The notes below the pieces were generated by a model. It did no database searches. It saw only the letters and a program-made list of their open reading frames with translations, and had not been told where the DNA came from. Source: Ulva prolifera (taxonomy: Eukaryota > Chlorophyta > Ulvophyceae > Ulvales > Ulvaceae). Taken from it: a stretch of DNA of 64,000 bases. The stretch lies in the NCBI GenBank assembly GCA_023078555.1, contig CM041196.1, forward strand, positions 11,736,985 through 11,800,984, given 5' to 3'. The translations under genes and the position numbers were made by a program. Positions 35,842 through 48,300 of the stretch are shown one piece after another (the stretch's first letter is position 1; the number at the start of each line of letters is the position of its first letter).

Positions 35842-38403
35842 ATGATGTTTGTGCCACGTCGCGTCTTGTTATTGGCTTCATCGGCCCAACCAGCGATCAG
35901 GCTGACCCCACCTTCGCAAAGCAGTTCGAGCCGAGTGTCCAGAGAGGTATCTGCAAAGACGATGTTTTACGACTCGCACCTTCACGTCTGGGCCACCAAG
36001 GAGGATGGCGAGAGCGGAAAGTACCCGTTTGCTGTACGGCTCTCTTTATGTTTTGCAAGCAGGAAAGCACTGACCTGCAATGCAGTGCATGACATCAAGT
36101 GCGGATGACTTGTACAGGGAGCTCTAGCGGGGTCCAGTGGAGGCAGTGAACCTCCGATGCCAGGTGAGCCCATCAGCTGCACACAATGAATTGTTCCAAA
36201 GAGCACGCTGGCGTCGACAGTTGCATCTGGTGCAGATGAACCGTCTAGCATGTTTCACTTTTGTATTAATTGTTTGAGCTGTCGCGTTATGGTGTTCAGC
36301 GTTGAGAACCGATTGACCAGATCACATACACCAGACTGAGGCTACCTCAGGCTGCTATACCAACGCCAGGCTGCCATGTTCAGGGCACGCAGAAGTACTT
36401 CTAGATGCCATGAAAGAGGCTTCAGTGTCTGGTGCACTGATCATCCAGCCGGGAAATCATCTCTATGATCACTCCTACGTGACTTCTGTGCTACGTGCCT
36501 ACCCAGACAAGTTCGTAGGCATGCTCCTCGCAAACCCCACAAACGTGAGCTTCCCGCCAGGTCATCACATGTACAGAGAGATGAATCGCACATCCCTGCT
36601 CGGCGTGCTTGCAGCGGCAGTGGAAGCAAGCTCGGAGCAAATGGCGCACAAACTGTCACAAACCACTGTGACAAAACGCACATGTCTCTGCGAAGGCCTG
36701 TATGGCATATTCAAAATTGCACATGCCTCTGTGAAGGCCTGCTTGCATGCAAAAGCATGCTAATTTGGCTTTTGCCTGTGCATGCCGCTGTGGTCCCACG
36801 TCCCTCATGCCATGCTGCTTCACTGCCCAGTGCACGTACGTCGTGCTATTGCCTGATCATGTATGGCTGCTAGTGGGATTAATGTCATTGCGAATGTCTG
36901 TTCTGGTCTTGAACACATGGCAACCACCACCTCACGGAACACACCACATCAGACGCTCAGTCGCACTGTGCAGGCGTCAGGAGCAGATGAATTGACCAGG
37001 CTCATCACGGAAGAGGGGTACAAGGGGGTCAGGTTCAACCCCTACCTCTGGCCTGAGGGCGAAACCATGACAAATGAGCTCGGGCGGGAAATGTACAAAC
37101 GGTACGTCCCTGCGTGTCCTGACGCAGGCATCTGCTTCGACCAAGGAACACTTTCAGGTCAAGGTGCACTGAGAACCCGGCCAAGTATATCCCGATCTGC
37201 TCTACCTCACCTCAAATAAAGGGCTCCTATGGCAGCCTGGGTAGGCCAGCACCGCGACCGTCGTCCACAAGACGCTGCAATCTCGCCGAAAATCAGAATT
37301 GCAAACACGTGCGGGGCTTGTGAAATCGCCCGAGTGCATTGGGCACCACCAAAGCACACTCAACGAACCAAACACGTCGATCTGATGCAAGATCCACAGT
37401 TTGCATCCTCCCTGTGCAGGGCTGGGGCCCTGGGAGTGCCAGTGGGCCACATGACCTTCAAGGGCCTGCTCAACCACATCGACGACATCGAGGCGCTCGC
37501 CACCGACTTCCCGGACACCAAGGTCTTCATCGACCACATGGGCTTCTGCTCCGCTGCGGAGCCCGAGGGCAAGGACTGGCAGGCGCTGTACGGCCTCGCC
37601 CGCTTCCCCCAGGTCTACGTCAAGGTATGCTACCTGATACCTTGATAGAGATGTGTGGAGCATGAGAGGTTGAAGCACATGCACAGCCTTGCACCGTAGC
37701 TTTGCATTGTGCTGCAACGTCTCACGTTAGGATTGAGAGGTATGTGCATTGTTGCGTTCGCAGGTCGTGCATCTCGCTTGCCTCATGCTCTGCATGGAGA
37801 TCCCTCATGCCTCAGTTTGATAGTCCAGTGGTATGGCTGTTATAGCACTTGGCTGTCATACTCAACCTCAGCCCTAATGGTAGTGTCCATGCCCCAAGCC
37901 GCCTCTACCTCAATGCTAATCTTTCATTGCAACTAGCTGCCACGCAATCTGACCTCATGACCATTCTGTAGCACCACACCATCTTTGCAGGTGCCACATC
38001 AAACATGCGAACTCCTACAGCCAGCGCCTGTGCACGTAGTTCACACAGCACAATTCAGAATTTATGCACCGAAGTGACAGTTGGTTTCGGGTTTGCTTCC
38101 CCAACAAATCCAAGATGAGACCCCACGCGGCCAGCGCCTGTGCAGGTCAGCGCCTTCTTCCGGGTCTCGAGCCAGGACTTCCCGTACGAGGACACCCGGG
38201 CGCCGATCCGGGAGCTCATTGCGCGCTTCGGCCCCGAGCGCCTGATGTGGGGCTCCGACTTCCCCTGGGTGACACAGAAGTGCGGCTACTCCAAGGCCTG
38301 GGGCATCCTGGAGGAGGGCTTCCTGTCGGAGGAGGAGATGCAGTGGATCATGGGAGGCACCTTCTTGTCCCTCTTCCCCGACCTCGCCCCGAAAGAAGCT
38401 TGA
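35842..38403 (+). CDS. Amidohydrolase-2 family metal-dependent hydrolase, possibly organelle-targeted
   Basis: Exons 35842-36033, 36118-36163, 36384-36544, 36974-37101, 37420-37624, 38146-38403 (TGA); 990 nt, 329 residues. Predicted TIM-barrel hydrolase or decarboxylase of the amidohydrolase-2 type; substrate unknown. Metal ligands expected in this family are visible: HLH at 46-48 in YDSHLHVW, a His in FIDHMGF, and the Asp of WGSDFPW. Also present are ALIIQPGNHLYDHSYV and GVRFNPYLWP, usual in this family. The first 40 residues (PRRVLLLASSAQPAIRL, then a Ser run) have no acids until residue 35 and look like a plastid or mitochondrial targeting peptide. Exon 2 is only 46 nt; its acceptor (TGTACAG) and phase fit GSEPPMPGHAE. 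The repeats downstream copy the end of this gene. Confidence 0.85.
37822..37872 (+). pseudogene. tRNA-Asp-like fragment
   Basis: TCCAGTGGTATGGCTGTTAT then AGCACTTGGCTGTCATACTC resembles the D-arm and anticodon arm (GTC) of tRNA-Asp. No T-arm or acceptor closes it. It lies in intron 5 of the amidohydrolase gene. Confidence 0.4.
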
Positions 38404-38690
38404 GTAGCATCGGTATGCTGCACATCAGCTCGCTCTTCGCTGGGCTTTCTCTGAGATGCTAGCGAGCAGTGTCGGTGTCACATCAGCTGTCATGTCACCT
38501 GGTAGGCGACACATCGGCTCACGATTCACCAGAGATGCCCCACGAGGAGCTTGAGAAGCATCAGTATGGTGCACATCAGCTCCAGCTTCCCGAGCCTCCG
38601 CCCACGAGAAGCTTGAGCAGCATCTGTATGCTGCACACCAGCTTGGGCTTTTCTCCGAAAAGCTGGCGACCAGTGTCGGTCTTACAACGT
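38396..38690 (+). repeat. Degenerate tandem copies of the amidohydrolase gene end
   Basis: AAGCTTGAG-AGCATC-GTATG-TGCAC-AGCT begins at 38396 (spanning the stop codon), about 38549 and 38610. The first and third also share CGA(G/C)CAGTGTCGGT about 75 bp further on. The second copy lacks the end. Confidence 0.8.
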
Positions 38691-40485
38691 TCAGAGGCCT
38701 CGAAGTGTGATGCATCAGCATATCGGTTCAGGACGCCTCGAGTGAATCAGCATGGCTGAGTTCACCAGAAATGCAGAAGCTGCTTTTGTGGTGATGGGCA
38801 TGAACAGCTGACCAGGGGCTGCCGTTGCGATCTGCAAGTGTGTGTGATGGGCCATAACACATCATTGCTGGCCGCTGCTGGAACTGTCACTCGGCTTTGC
38901 TAGCTGGCCTGTGGCTGCTGCATGCCGAAATGAATCCAAGACTAGGCAGGCACCTCCGTCAGTGGCACCCAGCTGGAGCCCCCCCTAGTCCACAACTAGT
39001 CCCCATGTGGTGCCAAAGAGCTTTCTCAGAGAGACTAGAGCAGCGACAGTGGCGGACGTGCCTCTCCATTCTACGGTACTGCGAGGTGTTGGGCGTCCTT
39101 TGCTGTGACGAGCCAACAGCGCTGCATGTTTTCTCAAGACAAGGGCTGTATGTGCCTGCCACAGACGCTGTGGGCCAGTCGTGGCCTGCCCACGGAGTGG
39201 GTGTGTAAACATCGTATGGCTCGCATCATCTTCAAAGCAAGCCCCACACTCGCAAATTGCACAAATATTACTGACATTGACAAGGGCCAACACATACAAG
39301 TAATCGCCACCAAGCGCTGGGCTTGGGTAGGTTTCCCAAGACACAAAGGTCGATAGACAGGATGATTCGGATGTTGAATGGCGGCATCGAACCAAGTGAC
39401 ACCCACTTCAATGTTGTGCTGATGCATGGCGGCGGCTGTGTTCCTTGTAGACAGGTACCAATGTCCTTGGTGCCAGTGGCACAATGTCGGGTAGCATTGG
39501 CAAAAGTCAGTATGGCACTGACACGCCTGAAACAAAATAGCCTCACTATGAATGGTCAAACGTGCGACTGGACATGTTCACTGGCACTTCATTTGGGGTT
39601 CACCCCCGATCTACTAAAGTACATGGTGACGCAAAACAGTCTGGACCATGACTCATGGACCATGAGGCAACAGCCCACGACCTTACATCACAATGTATGC
39701 ATCACTGAATCTCATATGAATTATGCTGGCGACACATGGATTATGCTGGGGCAACACATGCAGAATACGTATGCACATCATGTCATAGCCTACAGGACGA
39801 TGACGCCAGTTACTGTTCCGGAACAACATGTTCATTTGTGAATGTTCAGAGGACATCTTGCCGATGCAGGCCTCGCCCGCTCCTCCACCAGATGGCGGGT
39901 GCGCAGCAGCTTTGAACACCAAGTTACACACAGCTCACGCTTCTCGAATCACCTTCCGGAACGCTCTGTCAGCGTCGGTTATGCATTGAAAAAACACATC
40001 TCGAGCACACACGCTTTGCACTGCCGCCTCCACACACAGCCGCAGGGCCCCCCCCTGTAGCCGCGTGATCGCCTCTCCCACCCACACCCACACCCCAGCA
40101 TTCGGCTCCACACAGTGGATCACCGCTGCCGAGCTCAACGCAGACCTCCACCGCAGAATTCTGTGCACAGCACCGAAACCCTCCGCTCCCACGGAGCCCC
40201 AACCCGTATCTACCCACATGCATCTCCCCGGCACCACATGAAAGACAGACTGACCAGCCTATCCCCCGGCAGCCTCCGCGGCCCCACACGCGCCGCGGCA
40301 CCGCCGCGTGACAGAACCGCCACGGCCACGGATATCTCCCCCAGACACCTCACCCGCTGCTGCGTCCGCGGCTGCGCTTTCGGGCACATGCCCGATCCGG
40401 CATGCCGCCGCAGCAGCTCGTTATGTGATGTCAACACCACGCAGGCGGTGCTGCACAGCGGCGGTCCAGAGATGCAAGAGGGGCT
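38691..40485. other. Intergenic between convergent genes
   Basis: The amidohydrolase and Rubisco activase genes converge here. An open frame at 39323-39841 has no recognisable product. A CG-rich part at 40000-40480 may include Rubisco activase 3' UTR. Nothing else seen. Confidence 0.5.
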
Positions 40486-43318
40486 CTAGCGGGCGGCCTC
40501 AGGCATTGAGGAGCCCCCCTTGCCGGCGAGGGCGGCCGAGTTGAGGTACTCGTTCGAGAGCTGCACGCGGCGCACGTTCTCCTGCTCCGACACGACGAGC
40601 TGGCCAAACGCGAGCAGCGTGTCCTGCAGGGCACCACATGCATCAGGAACTGATGGCACATGAGGTGATGCCATGCACCAAACCTCGTAACTGGTTGAGA
40701 ATCTTTGGTGGAGAGCAATCCCGACGGCTGCAGCGGGTAATGGCTGAAGAGGCACTGACATGAAAGCACAAAGACGGCAAGCGACGATTCGATGCGTTAT
40801 CACAGCGACACGAATGCACAGGTCCGGGGTCGTGTGGACGTTCGCAGAAGGATGACGAGAAGACGCAGACATTGATTGTGTGCAGAGGGCCGCCACAGCG
40901 GAGGGCGCAGGATGTGCTGCCACAGTGGAGTCGACACGCACGGAACGCCTGCGACGATGGAAGAGTGGAGTCGATCGCTGTAGCACCGGCTACTGTCCTT
41001 GGCGCTATGAGGAAAGCGCCAGGGGAGTAAATTTCGGTGCAAGCCGCTTGGAAATCAAACGCATACGGGGACACAACACGCGATTCCCGTGCCTCTAGTG
41101 GATCAAGCGCGCACCTGGGCACTCGTGTGAAACGTGCACTCAAACAATACCTAGACTGCCAGTATTCGGGGCAAGTGCATGGCAGAGCACCAAAGCATCC
41201 CATCATGCATCACCGAAAGCGGACCGAAAGCAGCGACCTGATGACCTACCACACCTCACGATCGTCGATCGGCACACTACCACCATCTCAAGGCTCTCAA
41301 AGCGACGCCACATTCAATCCGCGACAGTAGGGCAGGAAGGGCGTCCGGGAGGGAACAGCGCATTCAGTATCACCGCATCATCTGATCAAACAGGAACAGA
41401 AGGCCTCAGCGGTGGGGAGGGGAAGGCCGAGCACGCACCAGGTCCATGCGTGGCGCCGGGAACTCAAAGCCCTCGCGGGTGCTCACGAGCACGCCCTTGC
41501 CGAGGCTCTCGAGGCCCTGCTCCTCGATGAACTCGCGCACCGCGCTGTCATACACCCGCGCCCGCAGCGCCCCGAAAAAGTCGATCGACTGCCCCGGGAA
41601 GGTGTCGACGATGTACTCGATGTCGCCGCGCGTGAGGTCGTCGTCCTTGAAGATGCCGAAGCACACGCCGATGCGGTCCTCGCGGCTCGGGTTCCAGTAG
41701 AACTTTTCCATGCGGCCGTCGCGGATGAGCGGCGCGTAGAGCGTGCTGAAGTCATTACCTGCACAAGGAGCGCGCCGTGACACACACACACACACACTCC
41801 CTGGATCTACCATATGGCTGACAAGAGACCAATTCGCTGTGCAAGCCACCTGAAGCGCGCTGTAAGAAGCTGCACCATATGATCTCCACATGATCTCGCT
41901 GCTACGTGCGTGCGCACCGAGGTGCCGACATGATGCTACCTGAAGCGGCACCCGAGACGAGAGACAGGTCTTTGGCGAGTGGTTGTTCAGACGCCATACA
42001 GGTACCACAGCGAAGCGCACGAACAAAACACGGGAGAGAGCAATTGCCGTCTGGGTCAGGGCAGCGGGGCACGTGCACGCGGTTAAGACAAAGGCAAGAG
42101 ACGTTGCGCTTCGGCAAGAGTGTACGCGCCCGCATGGCCGCAGCAGCAGGGCACGTGCGCCATCAGCCGCCGCCGCAGCATGCACACGCACAGGGTTACT
42201 GTGGCACTGTAGAACGTTCTCCCAGGGGTCAGCGCCACACAGGGAGAGAAAGAATCAGTGCATGCAACACGCATCTGTCGACACAAACACACAGAAGTAA
42301 GACGTGTTCACTCTCAAGACGCGGTAAAAAAAGGCATGCACCCGGGCCAGCATGAGCGGGGGACAGCCTGAGCGGCTGTTGCAGGCTGCGGCGTGTGGCG
42401 TCAGACAGTACGAATACGTTTGCGAAGCCTCATCGCCGCCGAGGTGGCCGCTAGCTGGCAGATGCACAGTGAGTGCCTTCGTCACCCGCCACACTGCAGG
42501 CCGCGCGGCCCGCACGCATGCTAACCCTCCAACACACGCAGGCGCCAGGCAGAGAGCGCAACCTCTTTCACACACGCGAAAGACGGTCGTCTGCACAACA
42601 GCCAGTCGCTACACACTCCCCAGCATGCAAGTGCCTACAGTGCCGCCGTGCTGCGACATCGTGCAGCAGCCTCACACACACTCCCCAGCATGCAACCAGC
42701 CGCAGCGCCGCCCGCTGTGCTGTACAACAAACAAGACATTGACAAGACGCGGTTCTGGACAGTGCACCCTCAAACACCACGTGGAGCCACACAGCTAGGG
42801 AAGAAACGCCACGCACCGGTACAGATGATCGGGACGCGGGGGATCGGGTCGTTGCGGTACACGCCCGGCAGCTGCACGTTCGTCGGGTTGTCCGCGATGT
42901 TCATCAGCGTCGCGTTACACATCTGGTTGTTGACGGTGTACTGCGTCATGTCGCCCATGCGGCCCGCGCCGGCGTCGAGGTCGTTGATGAACACGGAGCA
43001 GAGGTTGCCCTTCTTGATGACGTCGGCGGCCTCGCGGTAGCGCTGCCGGATGAGTCGCGCCGGCTCGCCGGCGTTGCCAGACTCCATCTCACCTGCAGAC
43101 GGTCACTCGGGGTATGACGCTACGGATAAGTGGTGACCAACTGTGTTACACTGTGGCTATGGGTGGCAGTCAGGGCGATGTGGTTGAGGCCAGGGTTCGA
43201 TGGGGGCTGCACCTAATTTGTAATCAATAATTCCTTTAGCAACAGCCGCAGTATGGAATACCGTCTACACACTTGTAGCGATGCGATAGCAGAGTGCAAC
43301 GTTGGCAGAGGCAATAGG

Positions 43319-43349
<31 letters not shown>

Positions 43350-44851
43350 CGTGCCGGCCGACATGACGATCGGGTTGATGCCGAGCTTCTTGTATGCAAG
43401 CATGCACTGGAAGGTCTTGCCCTGGCCCTTGCCGCCCCAGATGCCGAGAATCAGGGGCACCTTGATCTTGGGGAGCTCCATGTAGTTCTTGGCGATGTGC
43501 ACCGTCATCTGCACGCTGCCACTCATTGTGTGTGCTGCAGCTGCTACGCCCGGTGGGCCATCTAAGCAGCAGTGAGCAAGCTGGGCTGGGGGCGGTCGAA
43601 GCAAGCAGGAGCAGGTGGCACCTCCAGACATATGACATCTCCAGACAGCGAACAATGAGCATGGTCGTGACAGCGTCGCATCACCATGGAGGTTGGTGAG
43701 ACGTTGATCACAGACGACAAACGATGTACCGGAGAAGCAGGCGCAGCGGAAGCTGGCTCTGACCTGGCAGCAGGAGACGCGACACGTACCTTGTCCAGGA
43801 AGGAAGGCGAGATGTAGTATCCATCTTCGAGATTGTTAAAGTTTCGCTGCGCTTGTGACATGTACTCGTCCGAGGACATGATAGCTTGATGGGTGGCGTT
43901 GCCGGATTGTCCTTGGAACAGCGAGTCGACCATTGATCGACCGCGCATGATGTCTTGCTGCAAAGACAGGCATAGTAGTGTGACAACGCTTACGAGAAAA
44001 TAGAGACCACAGCACAGAACAGCAGGATGACCCTGATGGCATCGTCACGTGCGGTGACGCCACGTGTAGCGGCAGTGTTGGCAAAGTGCACCGCATCATG
44101 TTCACGAGTTGACCTAAATTACAAAACGTTAAAGACAGTTTTCGAGGTTGCTCGATTTTAGATCTGCGCCTGGCGGTCAAGCAGGCATTCCGCAGGAATA
44201 TACCAGGTTGGAAAGCGATACATGTTGACACGACACATACCACGCATCAAGCTGCAAAAAACAAATCAAGAAGGGCAATGTACTCGATCAACTGGATCGA
44301 GCCCAATCGTGACGGCCAGAAATGGTACTGCACGAGCCACAAACGGGCGTGATTGCAGTCGCACCTGGTCATCGGATTGGTCTACACCCGCATCCATTCC
44401 CCTCCATCGACCTTTTTGAGATGTTGCTTTTGTAGGGCTGCTGGATCGGCGCAGCGTCTGTGGCTCGACGCGGACCTCGCGTGGCGGTGGGCTGGGCGCT
44501 GGCTCAGGCTCGGGCGGTGAGTACGCCGGTGCAGGCGGGTTGTAGGTGCTGCTGCTGCTACTTCTGCCGTTTCCATTGCCATAGGATGGTTCATACGATG
44601 ATCCGTATGATGAACCGTTATCGGAAGGCGCTGGAGTTGGCGACTGGTACTCGCCACTCTTGCGGACCAAGTCCCAGTTGGGCTTGCTCCTGCGGCTTGT
44701 CCGGCGTTGAACGGCGCAAGACACCTGGATATACATGAACATAAGTGAGTGCAATATGTGAGCTGAGGCTACATACATTCAGGACCTGCGAGTTGAGTGG
44801 CGTACATCTCGGCGAGCAGCGGGTGCTGCCCCTGACTTCACTGTCGTTGGC
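40486..44851 (-). CDS. RCA: Rubisco activase, green type, 5' incomplete
   Basis: AAA+ ATPase of the chloroplast stroma that frees Rubisco from inhibitory sugar phosphates. Exons in transcript order: 44851-44786, 44724-44365, 43957-43790, 43508-43355, 43092-42817, 41758-41439, 40623-40486 (TAG); 1482 nt, 493 residues plus a missing start exon. The AAA+ core is complete: [36 protein letters not shown], Walker [29 protein letters not shown], Walker [82 protein letters not shown]. The C-terminus stops at [11 protein letters not shown], so it is the short form without the redox Cys extension. Unusual: about 80 Pro/Ser/Tyr-rich residues (exon 44724-44365) lie between the basic N-terminus and the core. 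The intron after 43355 starts with GC and runs at once into a C tract. The first exon shown starts after an acceptor, so the true start is upstream. Confidence 0.93.
43320..43349. repeat. G30 homopolymer at a splice donor
   Basis: In the Rubisco activase sense strand this is a C-run immediately following the GC donor GCACG (43354-43350). It is the longest homopolymer of the window. Confidence 0.85.
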
Positions 44852-45378
44852 CTGCAAGCAGCACCGTCTTTGATGCTTGCTTCAAGTTGGAATGGAGAAA
44901 GCTGATAAGGAGCGTTGTTCGTACCTGGAGCCTGCAATCATCACGGACCAAATAAAGAGGAACTTGAACGATGGTGCAACTCTTGCACGCCAATGTCTCA
45001 GTAAAAGACACAACGAACAAAAGCACGATGAGAGAACTTTTTCTGCGCGACGACTGTTCTTTTGTCTGCCAAGATGTTGCCAAGATGTTGCACCGCAGTT
45101 TTAGGTAGTTGACCATTGCACTCGACAGGCATGGGATTCAACCAGGTTCTGGCCGTTTTCGCCAAAACAATGTCCCAAAACCACTCTGTCACGATGTAGC
45201 CCCAGCACACAGGCATGGCGAAGAAAACGTGTTCACGCCATCCAGCAGACTCATGTGATGCCAAATAATGCGTGATGCTGGCTGAGCGTCTGTATCAAGC
45301 GATCGTGAGCGCACTCTGGCGTGCAAATCCAGCAGCAAGCCTGCCATATTGGACAATTACCGCCGATGCTTAAACACC
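44852..45378. promoter_or_regulatory. Divergent interval, Rubisco activase / ubinuclein
   Basis: The 527-bp gap between two genes reading apart should contain the first Rubisco activase exon and both promoters. I cannot point to a TATA box or a secure first exon. Confidence 0.4.
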
Positions 45379-48300
45379 ATGGCTGTCAAACGTCGCAGAA
45401 TAGCTCCTGTACCTGTCGATGAAACAGCAGAAGCGGCTAATCCGCTGCCAGATGTTGCTATTGTGACCCGGCACGTCAACAATTCAGAAGTGCCACCACC
45501 GGAGCCTGGCAGGAGGATGTGGGTGAGTCTCAGTGACGGATATGACTTCAATTATCGGAAATTGCTTCAGCAGAAAGGAGCCCGACCAGCGGATCCATCA
45601 CGGCAGCGTGAACAAGGCGTGCATGGCAGAAGCACACATGCGGAGGCAAAGTCTGGTGATCGTGAAGATGCCTCGAAAGAACATGGTACGTTATGCGCAA
45701 GGACAGAGCCGGACGCAAAGTGGTGTCCTGGGCACTATCTATTCGTTTGAGAGACCGCATGACCAGGGAACACTGTGCAGTGGCGACCAGTTGGGGAAAG
45801 CCACCGTGCATGCAGGGAACCAGATGCTCAATGCCATCCAACGCATTGAGCGGCGAGTGCAACGAGAACGCATGGTCGCGGTCACTGGAAAGGATGCAGT
45901 TGACAGCGACGAGGAGAATGCGGAGCCCGCGGCTGACGGGGACGACTTGGAGGGTGCAGTACAGGAAGAAGACGACAACAACGACAAGGATGAAGAAGGG
46001 GAGGAAGACAACGAGGAAACGTATCAGAGCACCAAGGGCCCGAAAGATCAGTACGACTTGAACGACGACTTCATAGACGACTCAGAGGTACGCTGCTGCA
46101 CACCAATGGCAAATTAGCATGTCAACGTTGGCCACTGGATAGATAGCTTATAGTTGTCTGGTGATTCACTGTCACGGTGCTCTACATGCGCTCAACCAGG
46201 TCGTGCTGATCCTGGAAGTGTGCAGTTCATCGAGGCCATAGAAATGCGGGACGAACGGAAGCTCAAGCACCAAGGATTTTTTGTGAACATTGGATCAGTT
46301 GAGCGTGTGGGAGAGAAAGTCGAGGTCATTGCGCATGCTCGACGCAAGCAGCGCAACACTGCAGGTCAGGCGACCAAAGGGAAAGCAAGTGCTGGAGCCA
46401 AGGCAAAAGCGCAGGTGAGAGATTCTGCGTCTGCACTCTCAGCTACTTATTACTGGACATGCCAGCTGATTTATGTGCGAGCTCGACAGGCCTTTGTGTA
46501 CAGCTCCAATCTGATCACTATGCAGCGAGCACTGTAAAAGGCCAGAGTCCTCGTGGCTGCACAAGTACTAGATAGACTGATGAGGTGTCTCCGCTGTCAT
46601 TCCGACCCGTATCAGAACTTTGCAACTGTGGTTTCATTTTGTGCCCCACAAGCCACTGATCTGAATTGAGCGGTGGTCTGCTCACACAGCAGATAAAGCA
46701 AGAAGCACAGGTGCTCTGCTGAGTCTTGAGTGCATATGTTGTTCGTATGTGCAGCCGTGCCTGTTAGTTCAGGTCCGCACCACCGCCATGACCGGACCCA
46801 TCACCCCGGATCTATTGGAACAGCACACGTTGTTTGGGAGGAGCCACATCTCATCGAGCATCGCTGCCCATGCACCGCTGTCCTCCATGCATCAACAACG
46901 TCTGCCTTCCGCTCCTGGCTGACCACATCCTTACTGACAAAGACGCCTTCCTGCATTCTGCACAAAGCCCGCACGACCAAGTGACAGTCCACACCGCCCC
47001 GCAGGCTGCAGCCCGGCCCCCGACAGACGCGCCCGCTGACCCTGCACGCGCAGCCCCCTCCCTCTCGCCGGTGCCACCCGGCGACCTCCAGCCCCCAGAC
47101 TCGAAGCAGACATCCCCCGCGCACGCTGCGCCCGACGCCGCGCGCAAGCCGTCTGCCGCAACCCCGGACGGGCCGCTCAGCATCGCCCAGCAGGCGCTCC
47201 TGATGGCCCAGACGTCCGCGGTGGACCCTGGCCGGGCGGCGCCGTCCGCGGCCGCACCGGCGTCCGGGCCGGACGCGGCAACACCCGGCGCCGCCCGTAG
47301 CCGGCCCCCGGCGCCGTCGCCCCAGGCTGCGGCGATGCGGTCGCAGCAGCTGCTGAGCTCTTCGCCCCCAGCACACGTCCCGGTGCGGCCCGTCCGGCCC
47401 GTCACCCCGCAAACCCGATTCGCACTGTCTCCTTTATGTGGCATGCACAGTCTGGTAGGAGCTGATCACCCCACATATAAAACCTGCCCAGCGGCCATCG
47501 GCCTGTAGAATTCGCCGCCCCATGGGCACAAACAAACACCTCGAGGGGGGGTCCGGGTTGTTCAGGGTGCGACCGGATCACCTGCCCCGTCAGACCCGCT
47601 GCATCAGCTGTACAACCATCGCGCGTGTCACGTGCTCCTGCAGATCGCAACGACATGTCGACACGCATCGTCCAACCAAGAAACCCGCACGACGCGCCTT
47701 CACGCTCACAACTCCGCGTGGACACAGGCTGGGGGGCCGGAGCCCTCCAACGACCTCTTGCCTTCGACGCGCGGCGCGTCCATGGAGACGTCGACAGGGG
47801 GTGCCGACGCCGACGGCTGCCAGCCGCCGGCGTTCGGAGCCGACGGCGCGGCGGATCCGCAGTCCCGGCCGCCAGGGCCGGGGGCCGCCGGGAAGGTGGA
47901 CATGGATACGCACGCAAAGGAGATGCTCGCGCTGCCGGTGGACGTGCCGGAGTCCGAGTGCGCGGCTCTCCCTGGCTGGCGCCCCATTCCGGTGAGCCCC
48001 TCCTTGCTACCATCTGCAGACAGTGTGGGCGGTGCAGCGCTTCCAGGGTGTGCAATGAGTACAGACGGGCGGGCAGGGGTCACAGCTCACTGCAGGCGTG
48101 TGAGAACGCCTGCCAGGTACCGGGCGCAGAGGGGCTCCCCTGGGATGCAGGGGGGGCTCCCCTGGGGCGGCTCAGGCGTGTATGCGGGGAGCGCTGCTGC
48201 TAGGCTGGGTCACACCTGGCTTGTCGCATCCTCGTAGAGCGCTGATCCAGCTTGGAAGGCTGCCGGTACATGGTACGTGTGCACATACCTCGTGCTCGGC

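Noticed and set aside
39323-39841. 172-codon plus frame between convergent genes
   Set aside because: No family resemblance, no partner exons, and the composition matches the surrounding intergenic DNA.
45533-45815. Continuous frame leading into ubinuclein exon 2 (SFERPHDQGTLCSGDQ)
   Set aside because: The family-like N-terminal block is in another frame and ends at a GTACGT donor; the TGCAG at 45811-45815 restores the phase, so the stretch is best read as intron.
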